NCBI GenBank assembly: GCA_905202595.1
Contig: CAJKSP010000048.1
Span: 1-15,789, forward strand
Length of the DNA stretch: 15,789 bases
Direction of reading: 5' to 3'
Source: an uncultured Sutterella sp.
Lineage (GTDB): Bacteria; Pseudomonadota; Gammaproteobacteria; Burkholderiales; Burkholderiaceae_F
Shown here piece after piece: positions 1 through 7,800 of the stretch. The first letter of the stretch is position 1. Every line of letters starts with the position of its first letter. The translations under genes were made by a program, and so were the position numbers. The notes beneath the pieces are model-generated. The model worked only from the letters and a program-made list of their open reading frames with translations, was not told where the DNA came from and did no database searches.

Positions 1-2
1 GA

Positions 3-236
3 GTACCGGGGTCAATTCTTGTCGTTTTGGGGGATCATATTCTGTCGCTCAACATAGAGGCCTTCAACCCCAGCGCCGTCGATTGCTGGCTCTCGGAAAC
101 GCTTGAATGGCTCGCGGCGTTGCCGTCACCTAAAGCAAAAGCTCGTCTGAAGGCCCGTGTTGTCGCTATGGCGGAATGCCTCTCAGCGGCGAAGCAGGCT
201 TCGTTCGCCAGAGCTCTAGCCAATGAGCCGTTCTAG
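3..236 (+). CDS. C-terminal part of an unidentified protein, cut by window edge
   Basis: An open frame runs from the left edge to a TAG stop, giving about 77 residues with no stop upstream, so the true start is probably outside the window. A TTG at position 27 is the first possible start inside, but no ribosome binding site precedes it. The visible chain is mostly helical and alanine-rich, with a basic helix (SPKAKARLKARVVAMAE) and the C-terminus ALANEPF. Codon third positions are moderately G+C-rich, as in the real genes of the window, which supports coding. I do not recognise the family. It lies on the opposite strand from most genes here. It could also be a chance open frame, so confidence is low. 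Confidence 0.35.
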   Translation, partial: VPGSILVVLGDHILSLNIEAFNPSAVDCWLSETLEWLAALPSPKAKARLKARVVAMAECLSAAKQASFARALANEPF

Positions 237-376
237 AAGCTTCTCACAGATGCATCCGTGACTTTTTTCGTTAGAAGGCTGCAGCCCAAGTTGCCTAGGT
301 CGCAGGACGGGAGGGCTCTTTGTACTTCGCTGCGCCGCATGCACTTGCGTCGATAAGCGACGCTTGAGGACCGATG

Positions 377-421
377 ATGAAAGCGAGGCCGAGCCATTCG
401 GCAGTCAGTAATCTTATTTGA
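377..421 (+). CDS. Possible 14-residue leader ORF
   Basis: ATG at 377 is preceded by GAGGA at 366-370 with 6 nt spacing. It opens a 14-codon frame (MKARPSHSAVSNLI) ending in TGA at 419-421. It is in the same reading frame as the 59-residue membrane protein that starts 15 nt later. It could be a translated leader coupling ribosomes to the next start, the 5' part of a gene broken by a nonsense change, or chance. Small hairpins lie at 347-363 (GCGTCG/CGACGC) and 388-402 (GCCGA/TCGGC), the second inside this ORF. Confidence 0.2.
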   Translation: MKARPSHSAVSNLI

Positions 422-436
422 AGCACCATCCCCATC

Positions 437-616
437 ATGGATCCTATCGAAACTTCGCAGAGCTTCGGCTTCGTTGATTGGTTTCTCTTCATCTTGTTCG
501 CCATTATCGGCATTCAGATTTTGACGCTAGTCTTCTGCATCTTTGTAGATCTGATGTGCGGGACGCACTGCGTTCGATGGTTCTGCTCGCTCTATCGCGA
601 CAAGAATGATGATTAA
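437..616 (+). CDS. Small single-span membrane protein, 59 aa
   Basis: ATG at 437 to TAA at 614-616 encodes 59 residues. Residues 1-14 are polar and acidic. Residues 15-36 (from WFLFILFAIIG to FCIF) form one long hydrophobic segment. The tail carries several cysteines (C34, C41, C45, C50) and ends RDKNDD. The uninterrupted hydrophobic stretch between polar ends is the main evidence for a real small inner-membrane protein. No strong ribosome binding site sits directly upstream. The in-frame leader at 377-421 has the good one, so translation may depend on coupling or readthrough. The function is unknown and I recognise no family. The next terminator in its direction is at 932-964. Confidence 0.5.
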   Translation: MDPIETSQSFGFVDWFLFILFAIIGIQILTLVFCIFVDLMCGTHCVRWFCSLYRDKNDD

Positions 617-931
617 TCCGTTCTTTTCCAGCTTCCAATTCAGTTTTGCAGGAACACGTGGATGCAGCTCCTTTCAATCTTCGATCTGCCTATTCTGATT
701 TCCTTCAGACATTAATCTTTTCTTCGTGTGCTTTCGGAAATTCAATCGGAAGATGGAGCGAATTTCTATTCCTATCTATTTGATTTCTCAGGATATACAT
801 AGGATTTCTCAGTCAAGCACGAGAAGGCTTTCTAGCCTGAAGGTTGGCTTTATTTTTCAAAGATCGATTTCTGTTGAATGCAAGCATACAGAAATATCCG
901 AAATCAATCCGAATTCATAATCCTTGATATC
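617..931. other. Intergenic stretch without a defensible gene
   Basis: These 315 bases are AT-richer than the genes and hold only short frames. A 64-codon + strand frame at 726-920 has unlikely composition (rich in Ile, Ser and Arg) and no ribosome binding site. A short direct repeat (gatttctcag) occurs twice near 783-812. I see no promoter or RNA gene here. Confidence 0.5.
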
Positions 932-964
932 AAAAAAAAAGCCAGAGCACTCGCTCTGGCTTTT
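932..964. terminator. Bidirectional intrinsic terminator
   Basis: The stem GCCAGAGC (941-948) pairs perfectly with GCTCTGGC (953-960) around the loop ACTC. Nine A residues lie on the left (932-940) and TTTT on the right. Read on the - strand this is a stem followed by nine T, 24 nt after the MFS stop codon, so it ends the exporter transcript. Read on the + strand it has a short T run and can also stop transcription from the small membrane protein side. Confidence 0.88.
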
Positions 965-987
965 AAATTCAAGTCAGCCTCAATGAG

Positions 988-2226
988 TTATTCAGCTCGC
1001 GCTCGAAGTTTCAAGAAAAGCACAAAAGCTGATGCTTCCAAAATGATCACGCTGACAGCAACGCCCGTCGATCCAAAGGCATCGTAGAGAATGCCCATGA
1101 GGCTGCTGCCGGCGAGAAAGCCGAGGCCGTACACGACATTGAAGATGCCGTAGGCCGTGCCGCGCTTGCGGAATACCGTGAGGTCGGCTATGGCCGAGCG
1201 CATGATGGTTTCATGCGTGCCGAGGACGATGCCGTAAAGGGCAAGGCCTGCCGCAGCAAGCCAGGCGCTGCCGGAAAGCGCAAGGAAAGGCACGCCGAGC
1301 GAGCAGAGCGGAATGACGAAGAGCGTGCGCAGGCCAGCTGTCTTTTTGCCCGTCCGCGTTTTGAACACGTCGTAGATCTTGCCGATCACAAGCGCTGCGA
1401 CTGCGTCGACAATCATGGCCACTGAATAAAGCGTCGTGATGGCGCTGTCGGCGATGACGCCCTTCGACTTTAGGTGAAAGCCGATGATGGAGAAGGCGAC
1501 AAGGCCTGCCGAAGCAAAGAAAGTGAAGACCATGTAAAGCGGGAAGATGTCCGCCGGCTTGGATTTGTCCGCTGCAGCGGCGCCCTCTTCCACGAGCGAG
1601 TAGCGCGTGACGATTCTCCAAGCGAAAAGAACGGAAGCCACGACAAGCGCAACGCCCGGAAGAAGCCATGCGTAGCCGAGCTGGTAAGCCGGCAGATCAT
1701 TGCGTCCGGTTGTGAGGAAGACGGCCGTAAAGACCATCGGTCCCGCAAAGGCGCCGATCTGGTCAAGCGCTTCCTGAATGCCGAAGACCATGCCGGTGCC
1801 GATTTTCTTTTCTGAGAGCTGAGAAAGCACGGCATCCTTCGGCGGATTGCGCAGCGCCTTGCCGATGCGCTCAATGAGGAAGAGCGCGCAGAGCGTCGTG
1901 AGGTTCTCCGTGAAACCCATGAGCGGCACGACGATAAGAGAGGAATAGCCGGCAATGATGAGCGGCCAGTGGCGACCGGTGGCATCGCAGAGCCGTCCGG
2001 AGACGAGGCGCAACGCATAGCCGAGGAATTCGCCGATGCCGTAGAGAATGCCCATGAAGGCGGCGCTCGCCCCCAATAGGCTGAAGTACTGGCCGTTGGC
2101 GCTTCGCGCACCTTCATAGACGACATCGCCGAAGCAGCTCACGATGCCGAAGAGCAGAACGACGAACATCACGCGGCGAATGCCGCGCTGCGGATCGCTG
2201 GGAGTGTTTTGCGATTGAGTGGACAT
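988..2226 (-). CDS. MFS-family exporter, 412 aa
   Basis: This is a 12-span major facilitator superfamily transporter of normal length, probably a proton-coupled exporter of drugs or metabolites in the inner membrane. The substrate cannot be read from sequence. Residues 77-88 (GRLCDATGRHWP) match the MFS motif A loop between helices 2 and 3. Arg120 in ERIGKALRNPPKD fits the motif B region. A second motif A-like loop (GKIYDVFKTRTGKK) is near residues 281-294, and YGIFNVVYGLGF is in the C-terminal half. I place the start at ATG 2226 because AGGAG lies 8 nt upstream. A longer TTG start at 2277 would fall inside the -35 element of the apparent promoter and has no ribosome binding site. It is a single-gene transcript with its own promoter and terminator. 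Confidence 0.92.
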   Translation of the reverse strand: MSTQSQNTPSDPQRGIRRVMFVVLLFGIVSCFGDVVYEGARSANGQYFSLLGASAAFMGILYGIGEFLGYALRLVSGRLCDATGRHWPLIIAGYSSLIVVPLMGFTENLTTLCALFLIERIGKALRNPPKDAVLSQLSEKKIGTGMVFGIQEALDQIGAFAGPMVFTAVFLTTGRNDLPAYQLGYAWLLPGVALVVASVLFAWRIVTRYSLVEEGAAAADKSKPADIFPLYMVFTFFASAGLVAFSIIGFHLKSKGVIADSAITTLYSVAMIVDAVAALVIGKIYDVFKTRTGKKTAGLRTLFVIPLCSLGVPFLALSGSAWLAAAGLALYGIVLGTHETIMRSAIADLTVFRKRGTAYGIFNVVYGLGFLAGSSLMGILYDAFGSTGVAVSVIILEASAFVLFLKLRARAE

Positions 2227-2234
2227 AAGAGGAT

Positions 2235-2240
2235 CTCCTA
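2235..2240 (-). promoter_or_regulatory. Ribosome binding site of the MFS gene
   Basis: TAGGAG on the - strand, 8 nt before ATG 2226. It decides the start in favour of the 412-residue form over the upstream TTG. Confidence 0.8.
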
Positions 2241-2248
2241 AGGCGTTT

Positions 2249-2277
2249 GGTATACGCGCAGTCGGAAGCGTCCGCAA
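2249..2277 (-). promoter_or_regulatory. Sigma70-like promoter of the MFS gene
   Basis: On the - strand, TTGCGG (2272-2277) is followed by exactly 17 nt and then TATACC (2249-2254). The predicted transcript start is near 2242, leaving a leader of only about 16 nt that contains the AGGAG site. The -10 is good (TATA core). The -35 is weak beyond TTG, which suits control by an activator at the upstream palindromes. Confidence 0.5.
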
Positions 2278-2369
2278 GAGCGGGCATCCCTACTCGCTCC
2301 TTCTCTGCCCCTGCATCAAGGGCCGTGAGGCTTTTCTCCGAGTGGGGCAGCCCGCTGCGCCTCTCCCTC

Positions 2370-2445
2370 GCATTCAGCTTCGAATGCTCGTATTGAAAAT
2401 CCCTAATTTTCAATTTCATGAAATTGATCTAGCCCATTGAATGGG
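2370..2445. promoter_or_regulatory. Cluster of four inverted repeats upstream of the MFS promoter
   Basis: Four dyads lie within 76 bp. They are GCATTC-6-GAATGC (2370-2387), ATTGAAAAT-5-ATTTTCAAT (2392-2414), the perfect 16-bp palindrome CAATTTCATGAAATTG (2411-2426) and CCCATTGAATGGG (2433-2445). The second and third share CAAT, so binding or folding of one excludes the other. Position upstream of the promoter and perfect symmetry suggest operators for dimeric regulators. No regulator gene is in the window to name the family. Confidence 0.5.
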
Positions 2446-2579
2446 TCATCAACAGAAATTCCATCGGCTTTGAAGTATCCGCTCTCGGCTTGACTGGCCG
2501 ATTTTTGACGCCGTTTCCCAGCAGGAGCACCTTCCAAAGAGGTTTTTCCCGTGTTAAATGAAATTTAAAAGTTTCGTAT

Positions 2580-2608
2580 ATGCATAGTTAAATGCATTTT
2601 ATATGCAT
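2580..2608. repeat. Three helically phased ATGCAT motifs
   Basis: ATGCAT occurs at 2580-2585, 2592-2597 and 2603-2608, spaced 12 and 11 bp start to start, so the copies face nearly the same side of the helix. Each is itself palindromic. This could be a cooperative protein-binding array. No associated promoter is obvious. Confidence 0.4.
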
Positions 2609-3015
2609 GGTATTACTTTTTTAAGCGCAAGAATAGTTCGAATAAAAGCGTTAATAGTCGCTTAGTTTCTTATGTCGTTATTCTCCAGTTTGATTTGATG
2701 AACCATCTATTCAACGACCATGGCTGACGCAAGGAGCAGATAAGGGAAGAAAACGTCAGAAGAGAGAAGAAGCAAGCAACATCATTCAACAAACGTTATC
2801 CAATGCTTAAACAGCACCATCACAAGATGAAGATAAGCGAAGATGATGCTACACAGTCGTCATGTTAAATGCAATCGGCATATGTTGTAAAACTTGGAAA
2901 CTAATCAAAGAAACTCTTAAATCAGTTCAAAAAGACAACAGAAAATAATGTGTTTTTTAATCGATATTTATCGCATGTTATTTCGTAAGTAAAATGCTAA
3001 AAATCAATTTCTGCA

Positions 3016-3033
3016 ATGTAGCGATTGCTACAT
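3016..3033. promoter_or_regulatory. Perfect 7-4-7 dyad
   Basis: ATGTAGC, GATT, GCTACAT forms a perfect 18-bp inverted repeat inside AT-rich DNA. It looks like an operator half-site pair or a short hairpin. No T run follows on either strand, so it is not an intrinsic terminator. Confidence 0.35.
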
Positions 3034-3110
3034 AAAGCTATTATGGAAACATCTGGGATTGCCTGTACAGCAGTCTTTTCCAAGATCCTAGAGTTGTTTT
3101 CGACGTTTTT

Positions 3111-4081
3111 AAATGGCCTGTTTGTCGCTAAACGTACGCCGATGCACCTATTTTCGATTTAAATGCGCTGTAGAGCCGTTTACAGTCAACAGCCGGCTTC
3201 GAACAGATAACACGATAGAATGTATATTCTCGGAAGTAATCCGCACCGACACGATAGGTGTTATACAAATTTCAGGATTCCGGGGACGGCACTGCTCGAT
3301 TTTCAAAAATCGGCGAAAAAAATCGGGCAGACCTGCGAAGTGCCTGCTAACCATCGGTCGAGCGATCCGAAGGCCTAAAAATTGGGTTCGAAGGCGTAGA
3401 AGAGTCAGAAGCCGTTTTATTCGAGCCCCAGAAGCGCTCAGCTCGGTCGGCACGCAGGGCAAAAAAAAAGCAGTCATCCGACTGCCTTTCAGGTGTGAGA
3501 CGTCTTCTTCAGCCTGCTGCGCCCGAATGTTCGAAAAATAGGTTCGGTTTCGGGATTCGTTTTGGTCCAGGACGACGCCGCCAAGTGCGAGTCGGCTTGA
3601 TCAAAGCCGTTGTCGATGGGATGTTGCTGTCGAGAACATCTCCCCGATGCAGACGATCAGACGAGCGAGAGCACTGCTCTCTTCTGCTGCTGCGGTTCAG
3701 GCCTGGCCCCTGCTCGTTCACTCGTCATAGGCATCATCTTCACGCCAGGAGGCTGGCAAAACAGCGTGCCCGTTTCGGATAGCCGGCGTGATGATGCTCG
3801 GGTGGCCGGCGTTGAATGCACGTCGTGCAGAAGGCCGCACCGAATCCGCATCCGGTACAACAGTCCTGAAGATGCGTTGCGTCAATGAAGATGCTGTGCG
3901 TCGGGACTTTTTCCGGCGGAAAACGCGCATTGCGAGAGTCATGAGATTTCCCTGGGGCATCGGCGGTGGCGACCGTTTTGTCTGCAGCAGGAAATTCCGC
4001 CCTGCTTGGCATCCAGACAATGAGGGGTTCGAAAGGGCGTAAGCGTGCAAGCGGCTGCGGGAGGCTGTTTGCAAATTGACG
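3111..4081. other. Region without a confident gene
   Basis: Composition returns to mid or high G+C, but no frame has clear coding features. Overlapping - strand frames of 70-118 codons lie between 3509 and 4074. The most gene-like, 3740-4012, contains SIFIDATHLQ followed by a Cys-rich stretch (DCC, GCG, CTTC) and may be a remnant, discussed as a finding. The + strand frame 3113-3541 has unlikely composition and runs through a terminator hairpin. Confidence 0.4.
3461..3486 (-). terminator. Intrinsic terminator, - strand
   Basis: GCAGTC (3470-3475) pairs with GACTGC (3480-3485) around a 4-nt loop. On the - strand the stem is followed by nine T (complement of A 3461-3469). The nearest confident upstream gene on that strand is the lipoprotein, about 600 nt away, so it either ends a long 3' tail or serves a gene or RNA not recognised between 3487 and 4081. 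Confidence 0.7.
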
Positions 4082-4504
4082 TCAGCGATAAAGAAAAACT
4101 ACGTATTCGTCCTTGACGTCGGTTTCTCGGATGAGAACATTGCCGACAAAGTATGCACCGCCCTGGCCGGAAACCCGGGACGTGCTGATGGCGCCGGAGC
4201 CAGAAACCTCTTTCACCTTCTGTGCGATCAAGCGTTTCAAAGCCGCTTCTTCTCCAACGTCTTCAGTGTACTCGCCGTCAATGTATCCGATGATCGTGAA
4301 CGGCTTGGATGGCGCGCCTTTGATCCATATTTCGACGCCGTCAACGCTGTCGCATGCACCGCCGGAGCCTTGGAGAACCCGCTCGTCTCCGACGAAAGGA
4401 TGATAGTCAATCGTTGCCGTACAACCTGAGAGAAGCGCAGCAAGACATAAGGTCAAAAACGATCGCTTCAATTCAATCACTCGCTGCAAATACGTCGCCA
4501 ACAC
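4082..4504 (-). CDS. Small lipoprotein, 140 aa
   Basis: The N-terminus has a basic residue pair (K13, R14), a hydrophobic core (SFLTLCLAALL) and the lipobox LSGC with Cys28 as the predicted lipidated residue, so the product is sent through Sec and processed by signal peptidase II. The start is GTG 4504, supported by AGGA 9 nt upstream. A TTG at 4471 giving KRSFLTL as N-terminus is an alternative. The mature part is a small alpha/beta domain with GVEIWIKGAPSKPFTIIGYI, a helix AALKRLIAQKVKEVSG and a strand-rich end. This resembles small proteobacterial lipoproteins of unknown function with a YbjQ-like fold, but that link is from memory. The strong terminator at 4718-4752 indicates transcription separate from the giant-protein operon. 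Confidence 0.85.
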   Translation of the reverse strand: MLATYLQRVIELKRSFLTLCLAALLSGCTATIDYHPFVGDERVLQGSGGACDSVDGVEIWIKGAPSKPFTIIGYIDGEYTEDVGEEAALKRLIAQKVKEVSGSGAISTSRVSGQGGAYFVGNVLIRETDVKDEYVVFLYR

Positions 4505-4802
4505 TTGCTTTCCTGGGAAGCATTCCGCTTGACAGGCTCGCTGGGAGGAGGAGTAGAGAACGGTTCCTTCGAGTTTAGTCGCGGCCGCGGAGCCATTGCT
4601 ACCTAATTTTCTTGAGCTCGCATGTTCTCAAAACTGTTCCGGAAGGAAAGGCATTCCGAACATGGGTTCAATCAGCTTCGATGCCGCCAGAGCCGGCGCT
4701 CTGAGTGCGGCATGTTCAAAAAAATGCGCGGGGCTCTTCCGAGCGCCCGCGCGATCTAAGGGCTTTGCACCAGCCAAGCCCCCTTTTTCTGCCGCTTATG
4801 TG
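4505..4802 (-). other. Gap between giant protein gene and lipoprotein gene
   Basis: This gap holds the terminator at 4718-4752 and presumably the lipoprotein promoter, which I cannot pin down. An inverted repeat spans 4621-4664: CATGTTC at the left end matches GAACATG at the right end, with a nested GTTCCGGAA/TTCCGAAC pair (one unpaired base). It may be an operator or leader structure for the lipoprotein. Confidence 0.4.
4718..4752 (-). terminator. Strong intrinsic terminator after the complete giant gene
   Basis: On the - strand GCGCGGG-c-GCTC pairs with GAGCCCCGCGC. This makes 11 base pairs with one bulged C, closed by a GGAA (GNRA-type) tetraloop and followed by ATTTTTTT. It lies 50 nt after the stop codon at 4803-4805 and ends the chaperone-giant protein transcript. 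Confidence 0.88.
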
Positions 4803-7800
4803 TCAAATGACAGAGCCTGTGTGCTTCTTCTGCCCTTCTGACAGCGCTTGCGTCACCGCTTCGATCGTCTTGTCGTCCAACGCGCTAATGTCGATCTCGA
4901 TTTCGAGCGAATTGTTCACTGTCGTCGAGAAGTCGAAGGCGCCGCCAAGCAAAGTGCCGGCTTTATTCAGCGCTTTTTGCAGGAGCGAGCTGTCTTCGCG
5001 GCTCTTCTCGTAGCGAATGACCAAGCTTGTCGGATTGTAGTTGGCTGGCTTCATCACCTCGGAGAGGCTCACCTGGGTGCCGTTGAGCTTGTCGGCAGCG
5101 AAGTGTGATTCGATGACGACGCTCTGCAGCTCGTCGGTCGGCAGCGATGCGACGAGGGCTTGCACGGCAGCGGCCTTCTCTGCCGGCACGCAATGGCCCG
5201 AGAGCAGCCGGCCCACTTGAGACGCACGATTGCCGGACGTCTGACCGTCGATGAAGGTGCAGCTGGTCCGCTTCGCGGCATCGAGCGTGGCGCCGCCTGT
5301 CTTGCTGTTCACCACGGTGTAGGCGTTCTCAACCCCGAAAGTGACTGCTGCGCCTGCCGATGCCTCCTTCTTTCCCTCGAGCACTTCGGCTGCAGAGACA
5401 GAGGCGGCTACAGATGCGGATGCCTTGAGAGACAAGGTGCCCGCGTAGGTGTAGGTCGTCTCGATGGTCGTGGGCGTTTCGCGCCGCGCTATTGAGCCGG
5501 AGATCCGGCCGTCGCTGCCCACCTCGACAGAAGCGGTGGCATCGATCTGCACGCCTGCTTCGCCGCTCGGCATCCCGTACGTCTGGAGCTTGCGCTGGTA
5601 GGTCACTTCGGTCGAGCTCCCGTCTTCGTTCTCGCGCGAAGTCTTTACCGTAAGGCTCCCTTTGCCCTCTGTCCGCTTGGTTTGGCTGCCGTCGTCATTC
5701 GCAGTGACGGTAACCGTTTCCTCCCGTTCGTTGAACTCTGTCTGCACGTTGAAGCCGATCGCGGCCGAAGCCGAGAGCCCGGCCGTGAAGGAGGCGCTCA
5801 GCTCGCCCGAATTGACGACAGAGGCCGAATTCAGATCCTTCCCGGTGATGCGGCGGGAAATGAGGCGGTCGATGAGCGCGCCGCCGACGTCGGTTGAGAC
5901 GCAGCTCTCGACTTTGAATGTGTACTTCGCCGCGAGCTCTCCGCCCACCTGCGCTTCAGCGCCGACGGTTCCGGAGAGCTTGGCGGTGTCGTTGCCGATC
6001 TCGACGCCGGCTTGCGCTGAGGCGGAGGCTTTGGCTCGAGCCGAGGCCCCAAGCGTCTTGGCCACGCTGATCGTCACCGTGCCGTCGGCATTCTTAGAGA
6101 AGACAACGGCATCTTCGAGATCGATCCCAAGGCTCGCTTCGGCAGATGCGCCGGCTTTCGCAGTGACCTTTGAGGACTTGCCCTGCGGCTTCTCGGCGCT
6201 TTTTTCGAGGCCAAGCTTCCAGCCGAGCACCTGCACGCGGCCCTTCTTGTCGATGGCGATGCTTTGGCCCGGCGCCATGCGCTCCAAACATCCGCCGAGA
6301 ATGCCGGCCTGGCGCTGATGAAAGAGCATCGAGCGCTCGCTGCGGACAGCAAGGTACCCGGCTTCGCTTGCATAGGCTTTCTGTATGTCGTCGGCAATGC
6401 CCTGGAAATATTTGGCGGTGCGCAGCTTGCGGTTTCTGAGGAAGATGCTCGCCGACATGGATCGCACGCCTTTGCCGTCCGGTCCGGCCAGAGACTCGAC
6501 GTAGGCGTCCGCAGCCGCCTTCGGCATGAAGAGGCTCATGTTGGCCGCTACGAGCTCCTTGAGCGGCACTGCCGTCCGGCCGGCAATTCGCGCCTCAACG
6601 GCGGCCTTTTGGTCGTCGCGAAGCGCAAGGTTTGTCGTGTCGACGGCTTCTTCCCAGTTGAAATTATTGAAGAGAAGACGTTCGACCGAGCACCCAAGGG
6701 AATCTGCAGTCAGCTCAAGCGCGCAGTGGCAGGCTGTTTGAAGGGCATACTGAAGCTGCGGATCATTGCGCTGCGCGCTGGCGAGGGCGTCGCTCAGCGA
6801 CTGGTTGCGCACAGCGCCCGATGCAGATTTTGCGATGCGGGTGTTGGAGCCGAGCTCCAGGGTGATCTCTCGCTGAAGCAGCGACTTCAGACGCTCGATT
6901 TCCAAGCCGGAAATTTTCGAACTCAAGCTGCTCGCCTTCTCCCAAGCCCGGTCGAATTCGCTCGCCGAGGAACCTTTGGCTTTCGCATGAGCCTTCGTCA
7001 TCAGCACATAGCGGCCGCGATCGATGAGTTCGGTCGAAACCGCAGAAAAGAAGGCGCGCTTTCGCTCGGCTGTGTCAGGCGAATGAGCGGCGAGGCTCTG
7101 CGAAAGTGCTTTCGCTGCTTCCTCGATCGTAGACGAGCCGCGCGTGCCGCCGAGGCGGCGGAAGGACTCTGCGGCGAGCTTTTTGGCCATGACGGAGGCC
7201 TGGGCGTCCGAGACGACGCTGAGCGATCCGTTTTGTGAATTCTGCTTCCAGCAGGCATCAATTCGGCTTCGCACGCCATCGAATTCCAGCTTGTCGGCGT
7301 CGTAGGCGGCGAGCGCTGCAGCGGCCGACTCCTCGTCGAGCTGCCGAAGCTCGTCATCGTCGGGCTCTCGGGGCGCGAGCGATTCGAGCACATCATCGGG
7401 GCTGCTTGGCAGCCCCTGTGCTTTGGCCCGCTCCATGCAGGCGCTGAAGAGGACTGCCGTCTCGCGTCCGTGCAGCGGGCGCGATGCGGCCGAGAAAAGC
7501 ATCGTTTTCAAGTCGTCATCAGAAAGCTGCCAGCCGCCGGCGGGGTCCGCCGGGGCTTCTCGGCCGAGAAGCTTCCCCACAAGCGACGCATCCATGTCGT
7601 CGACGCTGTTCATGAGGCCGTAGGTGAGCATCATGAGCTGCATGCCGTTCGTCTGGCCTTCCATATCTTCGGAAGCTTTCGTCTGGCCTCTGCGTGCACC
7701 TTCCATCGCATCGAAGCCGTGCGAAATGCGCTGGAGGCTCGCCTGGTCGATGCCCAGCTTTTCCATGCGCGATGCGAGCACATCAAGCTCAAACTGCGCT

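Larger units (their letters stand above)
2446..3110. other. AT-rich gene-free region
   Basis: This stretch of about 660 bases is clearly AT-richer than the flanking genes, especially 2540-3110, and has no frame that looks coding on either strand. It contains a weak + strand hairpin with a T5 run at 2485-2506 (TCGGC/GCCGA), three phased ATGCAT motifs at 2580-2608 and a perfect dyad at 3016-3033, listed separately. A foreign insertion, a decayed region or a silenced regulatory region would all fit. Confidence 0.5.

Noticed and set aside
2227..2277. Longer exporter start at TTG 2277
   Set aside because: It lies within the apparent -35 element, has no ribosome binding site and adds a tail unlike MFS N-termini. 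ATG 2226 has AGGAG at 8 nt.
3113..3541. 142-codon + strand frame
   Set aside because: Residue composition is unlike a protein (many Arg, Cys, Phe and Ser), there is no ribosome binding site, and it reads through a terminator hairpin.
4529..4559. + strand TTGACA promoter-like site
   Set aside because: The only -10 candidate (TAGAGA) is 19 nt away and there is no + strand gene downstream.
4760..4781. GGGCTT/AAGCCC hairpin followed by CCTTTTT as a + strand terminator
   Set aside because: The stem is six pairs with a 10-nt loop, and no + strand gene precedes it. The - strand terminator beside it is far stronger.
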